Positions 1 through 9,798 of a DNA stretch of 64,000 nt are shown in pieces (the first letter of the stretch is position 1; every line of letters starts with the position of its first letter). The position numbers and the translations under genes were made by a program. The notes under the pieces are model-generated. The model was given only the letters and a program-made list of their open reading frames with translations. It was not told the DNA's origin and did no database searches. Source of the stretch: Oceanococcus sp. HetDA_MAG_MS8 (GTDB taxonomy: Bacteria > Pseudomonadota > Gammaproteobacteria > Nevskiales > Oceanococcaceae); NCBI GenBank assembly GCA_019192445.1, contig JAHCMK010000001.1:1-64000 (forward strand). Reading direction: 5' to 3'.

Positions 1-127
1 GAACGATTTGAGGGGCTCTGATATGCAACGAACTTCGGAGACAGGACACTAGGGCGAGCTCAATCATTACTCGCAGTGTGGTCCGGTTTGCATCCTTGCC
101 CCATGTTTTGAGGGATAGGTCTGCACC

Positions 128-156
128 AAAAAAAACGGCGGCCCTGGGGCCGCCGT
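128..156 (-). terminator. Rho-independent terminator of the 178-1560 lipoprotein gene
   Basis: A perfect 10-bp inverted repeat (135-144 with 147-156, a GC-rich GGCGGCC type stem) lies about 22 bp past the stop codon of the minus-strand gene. In the minus-strand direction it is followed by a run of eight T, the classical intrinsic terminator layout. The first 125 bases of the window hold no gene I can support. Confidence 0.85.
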
Positions 157-177
157 ACTTAAAGAGCAGGTGCGGTC

Positions 178-1560
178 TTAGCCCTGGCTGCCGCCGAGCA
201 GGCTAGCCAATACATCGAGCAAAGAGCCAACGATTCCTCCCACGATGGGAATGCCTGAGGTGGCATCGGCTAATTGCGTCAAGAGGCTATCCAAAGCACC
301 CAGGAGCGGCAGCTCGCTCACCTGGGCAAGAGGGCTTGCATTACTGCGGCCACCAGCGGCTTCACTGAGTTCACCCAGGGTGGCTCCTTCGCTACCGAAG
401 GTCAAAAGGGCGGTGAGAGCATCCAGGTTCGTGTTCTGACCATCACCAATCACCGGCGAGAGCAAGCCGAGTAGTGGGTTACCGCTTGCGACCCCGGTCG
501 GAACAGTGACGATCCCCAGGAGTTGATCCAGTAAAGATTCGACCGGATCCAACAGGGGGGAGGCCACGCCATTAAGCACCTCATTGAAGAGGGGCGTAAT
601 GATGGGGCCGGTGACGTTGCCTAAGGTATCGGTGAGTGTGGTGATGCCCTGTTCGATTCGGGGAGCGAAGTTCTGACCGGTGCGTTCGTCAATGGCCCTC
701 ACGGGGATCACTTCCAGCAGAACATTACTCAGCAGATTGTTCAGCAGCGCCTCGACGCCAATGTTGGTTTGAATCGGGTCATACTCGCCTACGGCGGGTA
801 ATGTCGTGGCCAGGTCGGCAGTGGCAGTCTCCAAGGTCAAGAACAAACCACCAAGGATAGGTGCCTCTTCAACCTGCTCTGGAAGATTGCCGAGTACTAC
901 AGAGAGCTCGCTGAGTACCGGCGCGACAAGATTGGTCAGACTGGTGAGGTTCGGGTCGCCGTTTGGCCCTTGTGCTGCCCCAAGGGCGGCAACGAGCTGC
1001 TCGATGAGCACTCCCGCAGGTGCGAGGGGGGTGTCCGCTAGCGGGTTGCCTGGCAGAACTTCACCATCTCCATCGCCGCCTGCAACCGTGCTGCATGAAG
1101 CCCCGCCTGTCAGAGCCAGCAAAGTGCTTTGCAGCTCCGCTGCAAAACGCTCCAGGGAACCCGCAACCTGCGCGGATGCGCTTTGGAATGCGACGGCCGG
1201 ATCGGCGCCAGTTGGTAGCGAGGCTAGAGCGGCGAGCAGCGCGTCCGGTGCATCTACCAGTGAGTTCACTGCATCTGCTGCGCATTGCACTGTGGGCCCT
1301 AGAGGCTGGGGAAGGGTGCCGCCGATTTGATCACCGAGAACGCTCGTGACCACTTGGTCTTGCAGCGTGTCGAGTGGCCCTTCGACTTCATTAGCTTTGC
1401 CAGGGAGTTCAATCTGGTCGCCGACATTAGACGTCGATGCGTCGCTGGCATTGGCTGAGGCATCTGAGCCTGAACCGCCGCCACAAGCGCTAAGTAGGCT
1501 CACGCTGGTGAGCAACCCAAGCGCAGCGAATGAATGAATCCAAGGGTGTGTCGTTGTCAT
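178..1560 (-). CDS. Low-complexity surface lipoprotein, function unknown
   Basis: 460 residues. The N-terminus is a lipoprotein signal peptide with lipobox LSAC followed by a Gly/Ser/Asp-rich linker (GGGSGSDASA). The start has a good GGAGG ribosome binding site 8 bases upstream. The mature part is rich in Leu, Gly, Ala and Pro, with recurring short units of the type LLDPVxxLLxxL and PIVGGIVGSLL. I have seen such repeats in proteobacterial proteins loosely labelled collagen-like or adhesin-like, but no catalytic motif is visible. Two Cys in the first third could form a disulfide. It faces the giant Ig-like lipoprotein gene across a 330-bp divergent spacer, so the two may share surface roles or regulation (inference). 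It is monocistronic, with its own terminator. Confidence 0.8.
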   Translation of the reverse strand: MTTTHPWIHSFAALGLLTSVSLLSACGGGSGSDASANASDASTSNVGDQIELPGKANEVEGPLDTLQDQVVTSVLGDQIGGTLPQPLGPTVQCAADAVNSLVDAPDALLAALASLPTGADPAVAFQSASAQVAGSLERFAAELQSTLLALTGGASCSTVAGGDGDGEVLPGNPLADTPLAPAGVLIEQLVAALGAAQGPNGDPNLTSLTNLVAPVLSELSVVLGNLPEQVEEAPILGGLFLTLETATADLATTLPAVGEYDPIQTNIGVEALLNNLLSNVLLEVIPVRAIDERTGQNFAPRIEQGITTLTDTLGNVTGPIITPLFNEVLNGVASPLLDPVESLLDQLLGIVTVPTGVASGNPLLGLLSPVIGDGQNTNLDALTALLTFGSEGATLGELSEAAGGRSNASPLAQVSELPLLGALDSLLTQLADATSGIPIVGGIVGSLLDVLASLLGGSQG

Positions 1561-1890
1561 TGTGTCTGCCTCCAGAGCATCGAATATCGCGAAGTTGCGA
1601 CGTGATGACAGTCTCCGCTGGTGGCCGCTTGGTATCTGTACCGCAGGGCTGCGTCATATCGTGCGGAGGCCGACACATTGCATGTGGGCTTAGGCTGACA
1701 GCTGTCGGCGCCGGTTCGCAGACGTGTCAGCCTGTGGCCGTCGACCTTCTCCGAGGGTGATTCGGCGACCAGACCTGGCACCTACGGGTTGGGGGCTAGC
1801 ATGAATTCTTGGCAGAGTTTTGCCCATTCACATAGTCTTGCGGTTTGGGGGAAGACTATCCCTAGACCGTCAGACGGAGAACGAGAGTCA
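1561..1890. promoter_or_regulatory. Divergent intergenic region with inverted repeats
   Basis: This 330-bp spacer between two divergent lipoprotein genes must hold both promoters. It contains a 10-bp palindrome GACAGCTGTC (1697-1706) nested beside a perfect 9-bp inverted repeat, AGGCTGACA (1692-1700) with TGTCAGCCT (1725-1733). These could be an operator or a hairpin in the leader of the rightward gene. I could not pick out convincing -35/-10 boxes by eye. Confidence 0.35.
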
Positions 1891-4800
1891 ATGCCGATGA
1901 TTAAGGGAGTGTGCATACAGTTTGGCTTGGTTGTGCTGAGCCTATTACTGAGTGCCTGTGGAAGTGGGGACAACAATCTTTTTGCTGGTAACAGTGGAGA
2001 TTTCTCTATAGGTATCACGGTGGATGCCACGAGTTTCGTCATCGTCAATGGAGGAGCGGCACCGATAACCGTTGAGGTCTTCGTGCGCAACTCTGACGGT
2101 AGCCCAGTTCAGGAACAACCCGTTGAGCTTTCGGTTGATGGGCCTGGTGTTTTGGATTTTCCTGAGAACGGCACTAACGTGACAGATGAAAGCGGGAAGA
2201 TTGAGCTCCGTGTACTAACTCAGCCTTCAGCGGCAATCGGCGACGAAATCATCTTTACGGCGAGCTTTGGTGATGCGGAAGTATCGAACACTTTTCTTGT
2301 AGTCGATGGAGATGTGACCACTGACGGAGAGGTTCCTGACGGTGTTGTTCCAAACGTCGATATAGTGCCTGGCGCGCTGAACTTTAATTTGCTGTCGGGG
2401 ATCACCCTAATACAGGTACAGGTTATCGTCACGGACCAAAATGGGTCTCCTCTAGATGACGTCGCTGTCGCTCTATCTATTGCTTCTGGACCGGGGCTCA
2501 TCATCCCGCAAAGCGCAGGAAATAGAACGGACGAACTTGGTCGATTTTCTACCTTGATTCAGCTGGACCCGGAAGCTGCCGCCGGAGACGTGGTCAACCT
2601 CACTGCGCGAGTGGGGGATGTGTCCCAGATGCAAAGTTTCACCGTCCTAGGCGGGCGCCAAGGTGGCACGCTCCCGAATGGAGTAGAGGCGCAACTGAGT
2701 GTCCTCTTGCCACAGTCAACTTTGGGAATATCAGATATTGGAAACGGAGTCCCGTACTCGGTTTTGTTAACCGATACCGACGGTTTCCCACTTGAGGGCG
2801 TAGACATTTCCGTGCTGGCGACGGGGCCGGCCACGGCATTGCCCGGAGATGCTGGTAATCGAACTCAGGCATCGGGTGTAATTTCTGGATTGCTCTCTAT
2901 AAGCCCAGAAGCTGCGGTTGGCGATGTTGTTGGAGTCTCTGCCCAGGTTGGCACCTTGAATCTGAGCTCGACACTCAGAATTGTGAGCGATGTTGCTTTG
3001 CTAGAGCCCTTCAACTTGGCACTGGCCCGGAGTAACAGTACGCTTGCGGAAAACTCCGACGGGGTGGTTTTGGTCGAAGGCGATCTCGTCGACGGGCGTG
3101 GACGAGGAGCTCCAGATCAGGATTATGTGATCTCCATCGAGGGCCCAGGTGCGGTAACGGCTTTTGATCTCGATGGCCAAACAGGGGCCTTTGGCGACTT
3201 TAGTTTCGGAGTTAGGTTGCTACCGGATGCGGTTGCCGGTGATGTCATTCGGGTATCTGTGACAGCGAATGGGGCAACAGCAGATACCTCCATTACCGTC
3301 GTAGAGGATCAGAGCAATACCTTCTCGGACCTGCCCGACGGCGTCACCCCCCAAGTTGCTTTAGTCGACCTTTCTCAAGATTTACAAATCGGCACAGTCG
3401 AACTTGGACTTGGCACTGTGGAGGTTACCGACCAAGCCGGTAGGCCTATCGAAGACGCCCCGGTAGCGCTCCGAGTGACTGGGCCTGCCGCTCTTGCACA
3501 AATTTCTCTTAGCGGCACAACAGACGCATTTGGCGAATTGGGTTTTGCTTATCGCTTACTGCCTGAGGCTGCGGCTGGAGATGACCTCACTATCATTGCG
3601 GAGGTTGCCGAGGTCACAACTCAGGCGTCCGTGCGTGTTTTACCTACGGGTGATGAGCGTTCGGCAGCACGAATTCAAACAGAACAATCCTCACTCGTTG
3701 TGAATGAGGGTAGTTTCGGTGGTGGGGCGCTTATCACCCTTTTCGCCTTAGATGCTACGGGCGCTCCAATTGCCGACTTTCCAGTGACTCTGGACGTGGT
3801 CGGGCCTGGTGTGATCGATGTTCTTTCCGCTGACTTGCGTACAGACCTACTAGGACAGCTGCTCGTTCGAATATCACCTTCGGCTGAGGCTCAACGCGGT
3901 GATGTGATTCAGCTCACAGCAACGGGCATGGGCGCCAGCTCTCTGATCACCATCGATGTGGTAGAGCCCAACCAAACGTCAACGGGCAATCCGCCAGCGG
4001 GGGTGACTCCACGCATTGCGTATCAAACAGACACACAGCAATATCGCGCCGGAAGTGATAACCGGATATTTGACGTTAGTGCGATCGTCACCGATAGCAG
4101 TTCCGGCCAGGCGCTGAATGATGTTCGCGTGGAGACAAGTATTTCGGGGCCTGCGATTCTGGTGCCGGTCCGTCCCAGCAACCGCACGAATAACCTGGGG
4201 GAACTGGGTATTCAAGTGGTCTTTCGCGATACAGCCGAGGCCGGAGACGAAGTCATCCTGTCTGCGTCGGTTGGCGCTGTCACGCAAATACTCCGATTCA
4301 GTGTGATCGGTCCGCAGTCTGCTCTGGAGCCGGGGGCCTCGCTAGTCGTGAGCGCGAGTCGGAATACTTTCGCCCTTGACGAGCTAAACCCGATTACTTA
4401 TTCCGTTGTCCTTACGGATCAAACAGGTGCGCCTGTAGCAGACCAGCCCGTGGGAGTCACAGTGACCTCTCCAGGCTTTCTACGTCCCACTCAAGCTTTG
4501 AACGATACGGATGAGCTGGGGCGTTTCTCCTTTGAGGTGGGTTTATCAGACTCCGCCATTGTCGGAGAAGACATATCAGTTGTCGTCGAAGCGGCAGGTG
4601 AAAGGGCTGAATCGGTGGTCACCGTGGTGTCTGCGGTTGCGGGTGGCCAGCCGGTGCCCGAAAAAATTTCCTTAATTGCAGATGCGACAGAGCTTTTGTC
4701 AGGCTCAGTTTTGACAACTGAAGGAGTCACGATCACAGCCTTGGTCACGGATGCGAATAACCGATTATTGGAGAATCAAACCGTCAACTTCAGCTCCCGG

Positions 4801-6954
4801 CTAATCGACGGAGAAGTCACCAACGTGAGTGATGCTGGAACGTTGAACGTGACCAGGCCCACCACGAACGCGACAGGTACCGCTGAAGCCGTACTGAGCA
4901 CCGGCGGTAATCCAAGGGCGAGAGTGATTGAGGTCAGTGCTACTGTAGACGGCTTTGAAGAAGCCAGCAGTGTGAATAATTTGCTGATCAATGTCGTCGG
5001 CACCACGCTGGAGTTAAACGGCCCAACTACCTTAGGAGCCAATCAAGCTAATGTTGAGTATGTTGCAAGCTTGACCGACTCCTTAGGGCGTGGAATCAGG
5101 GGCGAGGCGATAGAGCTGCAGGTTGCTGAGGCTGGTGCGGAGCCCGTGCCCTTTGACACGCCCCGCACATCTGAAACTGATGCGTCTGGGGTAGCACGGT
5201 TCTTGATCTCCGCCTCGGAACTACCCAATCTCAATTCAGTGCTCGTGGCAAGTGTTTTCGCCGACTCCTCGGCGCTAGAGAGCCGGCAGCTGATCCAGGT
5301 AACGCCTGTTCAGATTGGGTTTGTCGTCGCGGGTGGAGGCTTCGAGATCGACCCCGCAGCACCGCCACTTCCTGCGACTTTGACAGACCCTGATGAGTAC
5401 GACCAAGACTCCGACGTGCAAGTCCCGCTCGAAGTGTGTTTGAAAGCTACTGTTGAACTGGCCTTATCGGAAGTGGCGGGCGGCGATAGCACCAATCTAG
5501 AGGTTGGCGATTCGGTGCAGTTCGCAACCACTCGTGGTGCACTCTACGAGTCGCTGGCGGACTGTCGCCAACAGCAACAGCCCAACCCAGATTTCAGTCT
5601 TCAGAATCCACGTGACGGCACCCCTGGAAATGAGTGTGCTCTCGGGGTTACGCCTTGCTTCCAGGTGGAGTTTTTCATTCGTTCTGAGGGGATTGGTGGC
5701 GCCGGCCCTACCTTGGTGTCGGCTGTTCATGCTCCCACCGGCGCTACGGTGGCATCGCGAGACCCTGGTATTGATACGGAAGGCCCCAGCATAGAGTTCG
5801 TGTCTATCACTCCAGAGAGGGTTGTGGTCCAAGCGCGACCGGCGTCCATACCAGTGTCTGGTCAGTCTGAAATCCGCGCGACGGTGCGTGATGCATCGAA
5901 CAACATCGTCAAAGGACAGTTCGTTGACTTTTCATTGAATGACCCCTCTGGTGGGCGACTTTCCGCCACATCCGCGATCACCGGTAATAGTGGCTCGGCG
6001 TCGGTGACTTACTTCGCCAATACAGAAGCAAGCGCACTCAATGGGGTTAGCGTCACAGCTCGCGTTCGCGGTTCTGACGTGGAGAACACGACCTCGCTCA
6101 CTGTGGGTAGTGCGGCCTTACGCATTACGCTCGGAACAGGGAATGAGCTGAGTGAGGAAAGCGCTCTTGATGATGACGGCAATCCCACGGGCAACCCGAC
6201 GATCTTTGCGAAGTCATACTCCGTGATTGTTACGGATGCCGCTGGTAATCCTGCACCTAGCGATACCGAGTTCCGAATTCGTGCCGATATTACGGAGTAC
6301 CAAAAGGGCTGCTACGAACTTATTAATGATGAGTTTTGGGTGCCTCGATATCGTGTTCCTGGTGAAGCGCTGCGGGCGATTGAAGTGGGAGATCCACCGC
6401 AAGTCGAGGTTGCACCCTTTGCCTGCGAAGATTCTCCAAAGCCTGTATTCACACAGTTCGGCACCTTGGAGGGCGAGCGCGGCTGCATCAACGAGGATCG
6501 CGATCTCGACGGCATTCTTGACCAGTCCAATGACCTCAATGGGAATGGTGTGATTGATCCCGGCGAGGACTTAGATAACGACGGCAATTTAGATCCCGGT
6601 GAGGATCGCAACGGCAATGGGATTCTAGATGTCGCAGAAGCCGATGTTCCGGCGAGTGGCGAGGATATTGATGGTGACGGCCGACTAGATCCCGGCAATG
6701 TGGTCGTAGTGCCGTCAACAACCTCACTGAATGAAAATGGGGTTGGGTTCTTCCAACTTCGTTACCCTCAAGACGTTGCAAACTGGGCCAGAGTACGTCT
6801 GGTTGTGACGGCGGCAGTGCAGGGGACAGAGGCCAGGGAGCAGAGGGTCTTCGTGCTTCCGGCTAGTGCTGACGACATCAATGAACCGGATGCCGCTCCG
6901 CCGGGTGTCATAAGTCCCTTTGGTGTGGCAACAAGCTGCGACGTCGATGGGTAG
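1891..6954 (+). CDS. Giant lipoprotein with about eleven bacterial Ig-like (Big-type) repeats and a C-terminal calcium-binding repeat stretch
   Basis: 1687 residues from the ATG at 1891. An upstream in-frame ATG at 1789 would add 34 residues without a signal peptide, so I prefer 1891: it gives a clean lipoprotein signal ending in LSAC (Cys23) and has GGAG upstream. About eleven repeats of roughly 105 residues follow. Each has the pattern VTDxxGxP, then a GPG/GPA motif, then TDxxGxxxF and a GDxVxxxAxVG edge, typical of invasin/intimin-type Ig-like domains (Big_1-like). Later parts contain a Cys-bearing insert (about 5420-5680). Asp/Asn/Gly repeats resembling thrombospondin type-3 or dockerin calcium loops (DLDNDGNLDPGED type) lie at about 6490-6700. 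A long, calcium-stiffened outer-surface adhesin or stalk is the likely role; the ligand is unknown. A terminator follows the stop. Confidence 0.88.
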   Translation: MPMIKGVCIQFGLVVLSLLLSACGSGDNNLFAGNSGDFSIGITVDATSFVIVNGGAAPITVEVFVRNSDGSPVQEQPVELSVDGPGVLDFPENGTNVTDESGKIELRVLTQPSAAIGDEIIFTASFGDAEVSNTFLVVDGDVTTDGEVPDGVVPNVDIVPGALNFNLLSGITLIQVQVIVTDQNGSPLDDVAVALSIASGPGLIIPQSAGNRTDELGRFSTLIQLDPEAAAGDVVNLTARVGDVSQMQSFTVLGGRQGGTLPNGVEAQLSVLLPQSTLGISDIGNGVPYSVLLTDTDGFPLEGVDISVLATGPATALPGDAGNRTQASGVISGLLSISPEAAVGDVVGVSAQVGTLNLSSTLRIVSDVALLEPFNLALARSNSTLAENSDGVVLVEGDLVDGRGRGAPDQDYVISIEGPGAVTAFDLDGQTGAFGDFSFGVRLLPDAVAGDVIRVSVTANGATADTSITVVEDQSNTFSDLPDGVTPQVALVDLSQDLQIGTVELGLGTVEVTDQAGRPIEDAPVALRVTGPAALAQISLSGTTDAFGELGFAYRLLPEAAAGDDLTIIAEVAEVTTQASVRVLPTGDERSAARIQTEQSSLVVNEGSFGGGALITLFALDATGAPIADFPVTLDVVGPGVIDVLSADLRTDLLGQLLVRISPSAEAQRGDVIQLTATGMGASSLITIDVVEPNQTSTGNPPAGVTPRIAYQTDTQQYRAGSDNRIFDVSAIVTDSSSGQALNDVRVETSISGPAILVPVRPSNRTNNLGELGIQVVFRDTAEAGDEVILSASVGAVTQILRFSVIGPQSALEPGASLVVSASRNTFALDELNPITYSVVLTDQTGAPVADQPVGVTVTSPGFLRPTQALNDTDELGRFSFEVGLSDSAIVGEDISVVVEAAGERAESVVTVVSAVAGGQPVPEKISLIADATELLSGSVLTTEGVTITALVTDANNRLLENQTVNFSSRLIDGEVTNVSDAGTLNVTRPTTNATGTAEAVLSTGGNPRARVIEVSATVDGFEEASSVNNLLINVVGTTLELNGPTTLGANQANVEYVASLTDSLGRGIRGEAIELQVAEAGAEPVPFDTPRTSETDASGVARFLISASELPNLNSVLVASVFADSSALESRQLIQVTPVQIGFVVAGGGFEIDPAAPPLPATLTDPDEYDQDSDVQVPLEVCLKATVELALSEVAGGDSTNLEVGDSVQFATTRGALYESLADCRQQQQPNPDFSLQNPRDGTPGNECALGVTPCFQVEFFIRSEGIGGAGPTLVSAVHAPTGATVASRDPGIDTEGPSIEFVSITPERVVVQARPASIPVSGQSEIRATVRDASNNIVKGQFVDFSLNDPSGGRLSATSAITGNSGSASVTYFANTEASALNGVSVTARVRGSDVENTTSLTVGSAALRITLGTGNELSEESALDDDGNPTGNPTIFAKSYSVIVTDAAGNPAPSDTEFRIRADITEYQKGCYELINDEFWVPRYRVPGEALRAIEVGDPPQVEVAPFACEDSPKPVFTQFGTLEGERGCINEDRDLDGILDQSNDLNGNGVIDPGEDLDNDGNLDPGEDRNGNGILDVAEADVPASGEDIDGDGRLDPGNVVVVPSTTSLNENGVGFFQLRYPQDVANWARVRLVVTAAVQGTEAREQRVFVLPASADDINEPDAAPPGVISPFGVATSCDVDG

Positions 6955-7027
6955 CCTGATCGGCAGGAAGGTCATGAAGCTGCACTAATCGGGTTCGGTA
7001 AGAACCTTTAGACGATCGGCAAGACAA

Positions 7028-7063
7028 AACGGCCGAGGCAGTGATGCCGGGGCCGTTGTTTTT
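7028..7063 (+). terminator. Intrinsic terminator after the Ig-like lipoprotein, probably bidirectional
   Basis: AACGGCC (7028-7034) pairs with GGCCGTT (7051-7057) and is followed by a T-rich run on the plus strand. The A-rich flank on the other side provides a short T tract for minus-strand clpB transcripts, so it may serve both converging genes. A perfect DnaA-box sequence TGTGGATAA (7064-7072) abuts it. Confidence 0.75.
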
Positions 7064-7100
7064 TGTGGATAAGCGCAGTACGCGGGGCTTGCTCCTGCTA

Positions 7101-9671
7101 TCAACTTTGAATGACGAAGTCCTCGCCACTGAGGTCGACGCGAATCGTCGAACTTGCAAGTTCGCCGCCAAGTAGCTTTTGCGCCAGGGGGTTCTCTAGG
7201 CGCGACTGCAAAGCACGCTTGAGCGGGCGGGCGCCATAGACGGGGTCGAAGCCCGCTTGGGCCAGCCTGTCGAGTGCGGCATCGCTAATTTCTAGCGCAA
7301 AGCCCTGCTGTTCCAAGCGTGTGCGTAAGGACTGCAGTTGAATCTTCGCAATGGCTCGGATTTGTTCCTGATCCAGGCCATGGAAAACCACGGCGTCATC
7401 GATGCGGTTCACGAATTCAGGCCGGAAGTGCTGAGCAACCACGCCCATGACGGCTTCTTTCATCTCCGGGTAGTTCGCGTCGCCACTCATGTCCTGAATG
7501 ATCTGAGAGCCTAGGTTCGAGGTCATGATGATGACTGTATTGCGGAAATCAACGGTCCGGCCTTGACCGTCCGTCAGGCGGCCATCATCCAGAACCTGTA
7601 GCAGAATATTGAACACATCGCTATGCGCCTTCTCCACTTCGTCTAACAACAAAACAGAGTAGGGACGTCGGCGAACGGCCTCGGTGAGATAACCGCCTTG
7701 CTCGTAGCCTACATAGCCCGGTGGTGCACCGATGAGACGGGCAACGGAATGTTTCTCCATGAACTCGCTCATGTCGATACGCACCATGGCGTCCTCGGTA
7801 TCGAAGAGGAACTGGGCTAGGGCTTTGCTCAGTTCTGTCTTGCCTACGCCTGTGGGGCCCAGGAACAAGAAGCTGCCGATGGGGCGAGCCGGGTCGGCAA
7901 GGCCGGCCCTAGAGCGCCGTATCGCATTGGCCACGCTACTCACGGCCTCGTCCTGGCCGATTACGCGGTGGTGTAGGGCATCTTCCATTCTTAAGAGCTT
8001 GTCGCGTTCAGTTTCCATGAGTTTGGAGACTGGGATGCCCGTCCACTTACTCACCACTTCTGAGATTTCTTCGTCGGTTACGCGAGAGCGCAGCAGCTGG
8101 TTATCCGCAGGTTGTTGGTTTTGCGCTTCACTCAGACGCTTCTCCAAGGCCGGGATGGTGCCGTACTGCAGCTCGCTCATACGATTGAGGTCACCCGCAC
8201 GCTGGGCTTTTTCCAGGTCTAACTTGGCAGACTCCAGCTCTTCCTTCACGCTCTGCGCGCCTTGCACGCCTGCCTTCTCGCTATTCCACACTTCTTCTAG
8301 GTCCGCAGCTTCCCGGCTCAGGGCGTCGATGTCTTCGTCCAGCTGTTGCAGGCGCGCTTTGGCTGTTGCGTCCGTTTCCTTCTTCAGCGCTTCCTTCTCG
8401 ATCTTTAATTGGATCAAGCGGCGGTCCAACCGGTCTAAAGCTTCCGGTTTGGAGTCCATTTCAATGCGAATGCGTGATGCCGCCTCGTCGACCAGATCAA
8501 TGGCTTTATCCGGAAGTTGACGATCTGTAATGTACCGATGCGAAAGTCTCGCAGCAGCAATGATGGCGTCGTCACTGATATCTACGCCGTGGTGTAACTC
8601 ATAGCGCTCTTTTAAGCCCCGAAGAATGGCAACGGTATCTTCCACACTGGGCTCGTCCACCAACACCTTCTGGAAACGGCGCTCTAGAGCTGCGTCTTTT
8701 TCGATGTACTGGCGATACTCATCGAGAGTCGTGGCGCCCACGCAGTGCAGCTCTCCTCGGGCCAGAGCAGGCTTCAGCATGTTGCCGGCATCCATGGCAC
8801 CTTCGGCTTTGCCAGCACCGACCATGGTATGGATTTCATCGATAAACAAGATGATTCGGCCTTCCTGCTTGGCCAGCTCCTGGAGGACGGCTTTGAGTCT
8901 TTCCTCAAACTCGCCCCGGTACTTCGCACCGGCAATCAGGGCGCCGAGATCTAAAGACAGCAGACGTTTATCGCGCAGCCCTTCGGGTACTTCGCCATTG
9001 ACGATTCTTTGTGCTAAGCCTTCGGCAATGGCCGTTTTACCCACGCCAGGTTCGCCGATGAGCGCCGGGTTGTTCTTGGTGCGCCGGGACAGTACTTGTA
9101 TCACCCGGCGAATTTCCTCATCGCGTCCGATGACCGGGTCGAGTTTGCCGGACTCGGCACGCGCAGTCAGGTCGATGGTGTATTTCTGGAGGGCCTGCTG
9201 CTGATCCTCAGCATTGGGGTCGTTGACACTGTCACCACCGCGAATCTGCTCAATGGCGGTACCAATGGCCTCTGGCGTTGCGCCATGCTTACGGAGTAAC
9301 TCGCCGGACTGGGTTTGGCTTTGGCTGGCGGCAAGAATGACGAGCTCACTGGCGATGAACTGGTCTTGTCGCTGCTGAGCCAATTTGTCGGAAATATTCA
9401 GTACTTTGCTCAGCTCCTGTCCCACCGAGATTTCGCCGGTCGTTTGGGCGAGTTTGGGAAGGCGAGCGAGGGCTTGGTCTACATCTTTGCTCAGAGCGCC
9501 GGCAGAGCTGCCAACCTTGGCTAGCAGCGGCTTTGCGCCCCCGCCATCTTGCTGTAGCAGGGCCTTGAGCAAATGTAGATCTTCAATAGCTGGATGGTCC
9601 GCACCTAGGGCTAAACTCTGGGCCTCGGCTAGCGCCATCTGTAGCTTGGCAGTCAATTTGTCCATACGCAT
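7101..9671 (-). CDS. clpB: ATP-dependent disaggregase chaperone ClpB
   Basis: 856 residues. The start at 9671 ([11 protein letters not shown]) matches the family N-terminus and has a GGAG ribosome binding site; the longer reading frame to 9716 adds 15 residues not typical of ClpB. Order: N-terminal Clp repeat domain, first AAA+ module with Walker A GEPGVGKT and [11 protein letters not shown], the long coiled-coil middle domain (about residues 405-525, Glu/Lys/Gln-rich) that distinguishes ClpB from ClpA, second AAA+ module with [12 protein letters not shown] and the YVGYEQGG pore loop, then the C-terminal oligomerisation domain. ClpB works in the cytosol with DnaK to pull apart heat-aggregated proteins. 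A sigma-32-like promoter lies upstream at 9734-9761. Length is normal and no motif is missing. Confidence 0.98.
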   Translation of the reverse strand: MRMDKLTAKLQMALAEAQSLALGADHPAIEDLHLLKALLQQDGGGAKPLLAKVGSSAGALSKDVDQALARLPKLAQTTGEISVGQELSKVLNISDKLAQQRQDQFIASELVILAASQSQTQSGELLRKHGATPEAIGTAIEQIRGGDSVNDPNAEDQQQALQKYTIDLTARAESGKLDPVIGRDEEIRRVIQVLSRRTKNNPALIGEPGVGKTAIAEGLAQRIVNGEVPEGLRDKRLLSLDLGALIAGAKYRGEFEERLKAVLQELAKQEGRIILFIDEIHTMVGAGKAEGAMDAGNMLKPALARGELHCVGATTLDEYRQYIEKDAALERRFQKVLVDEPSVEDTVAILRGLKERYELHHGVDISDDAIIAAARLSHRYITDRQLPDKAIDLVDEAASRIRIEMDSKPEALDRLDRRLIQLKIEKEALKKETDATAKARLQQLDEDIDALSREAADLEEVWNSEKAGVQGAQSVKEELESAKLDLEKAQRAGDLNRMSELQYGTIPALEKRLSEAQNQQPADNQLLRSRVTDEEISEVVSKWTGIPVSKLMETERDKLLRMEDALHHRVIGQDEAVSSVANAIRRSRAGLADPARPIGSFLFLGPTGVGKTELSKALAQFLFDTEDAMVRIDMSEFMEKHSVARLIGAPPGYVGYEQGGYLTEAVRRRPYSVLLLDEVEKAHSDVFNILLQVLDDGRLTDGQGRTVDFRNTVIIMTSNLGSQIIQDMSGDANYPEMKEAVMGVVAQHFRPEFVNRIDDAVVFHGLDQEQIRAIAKIQLQSLRTRLEQQGFALEISDAALDRLAQAGFDPVYGARPLKRALQSRLENPLAQKLLGGELASSTIRVDLSGEDFVIQS

Positions 9672-9733
9672 GGCATTTCTCCTTTCGCGGCTAAGAGCAA
9701 GAAGATGCTCAGCCAATCACTATCTGCACATCT

Positions 9734-9761
9734 CAATGTGGGCGTATTGACATGAGTCAAG
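9734..9761 (-). promoter_or_regulatory. Candidate sigma-32 heat-shock promoter for clpB
   Basis: Read on the minus strand, CTTGAC (9756-9761) is followed after 13 bases by CCCACATT. This is close to the sigma-32 consensus CTTGAA-(13-15)-CCCCATNT, about 60 bp upstream of the clpB start. clpB is a classical sigma-32 target, which supports the call. The -35 also overlaps an inverted repeat TTGAC-ATGA-GTCAA (9747-9760). Confidence 0.6.
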
Positions 9762-9798
9762 CTGGGGCTGCGGGAGGGGTAGGGGCAAGTGTAGGAAG

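Noticed and set aside
2000-5300. Recent tandem duplication in the Ig-like gene
   Set aside because: Repeats are clear at protein level but I saw no long identical DNA segments, so they are old and diverged.
7732-8520. 262-residue plus-strand frame inside clpB
   Set aside because: Ser/Arg-rich antisense shadow of clpB, without motifs.
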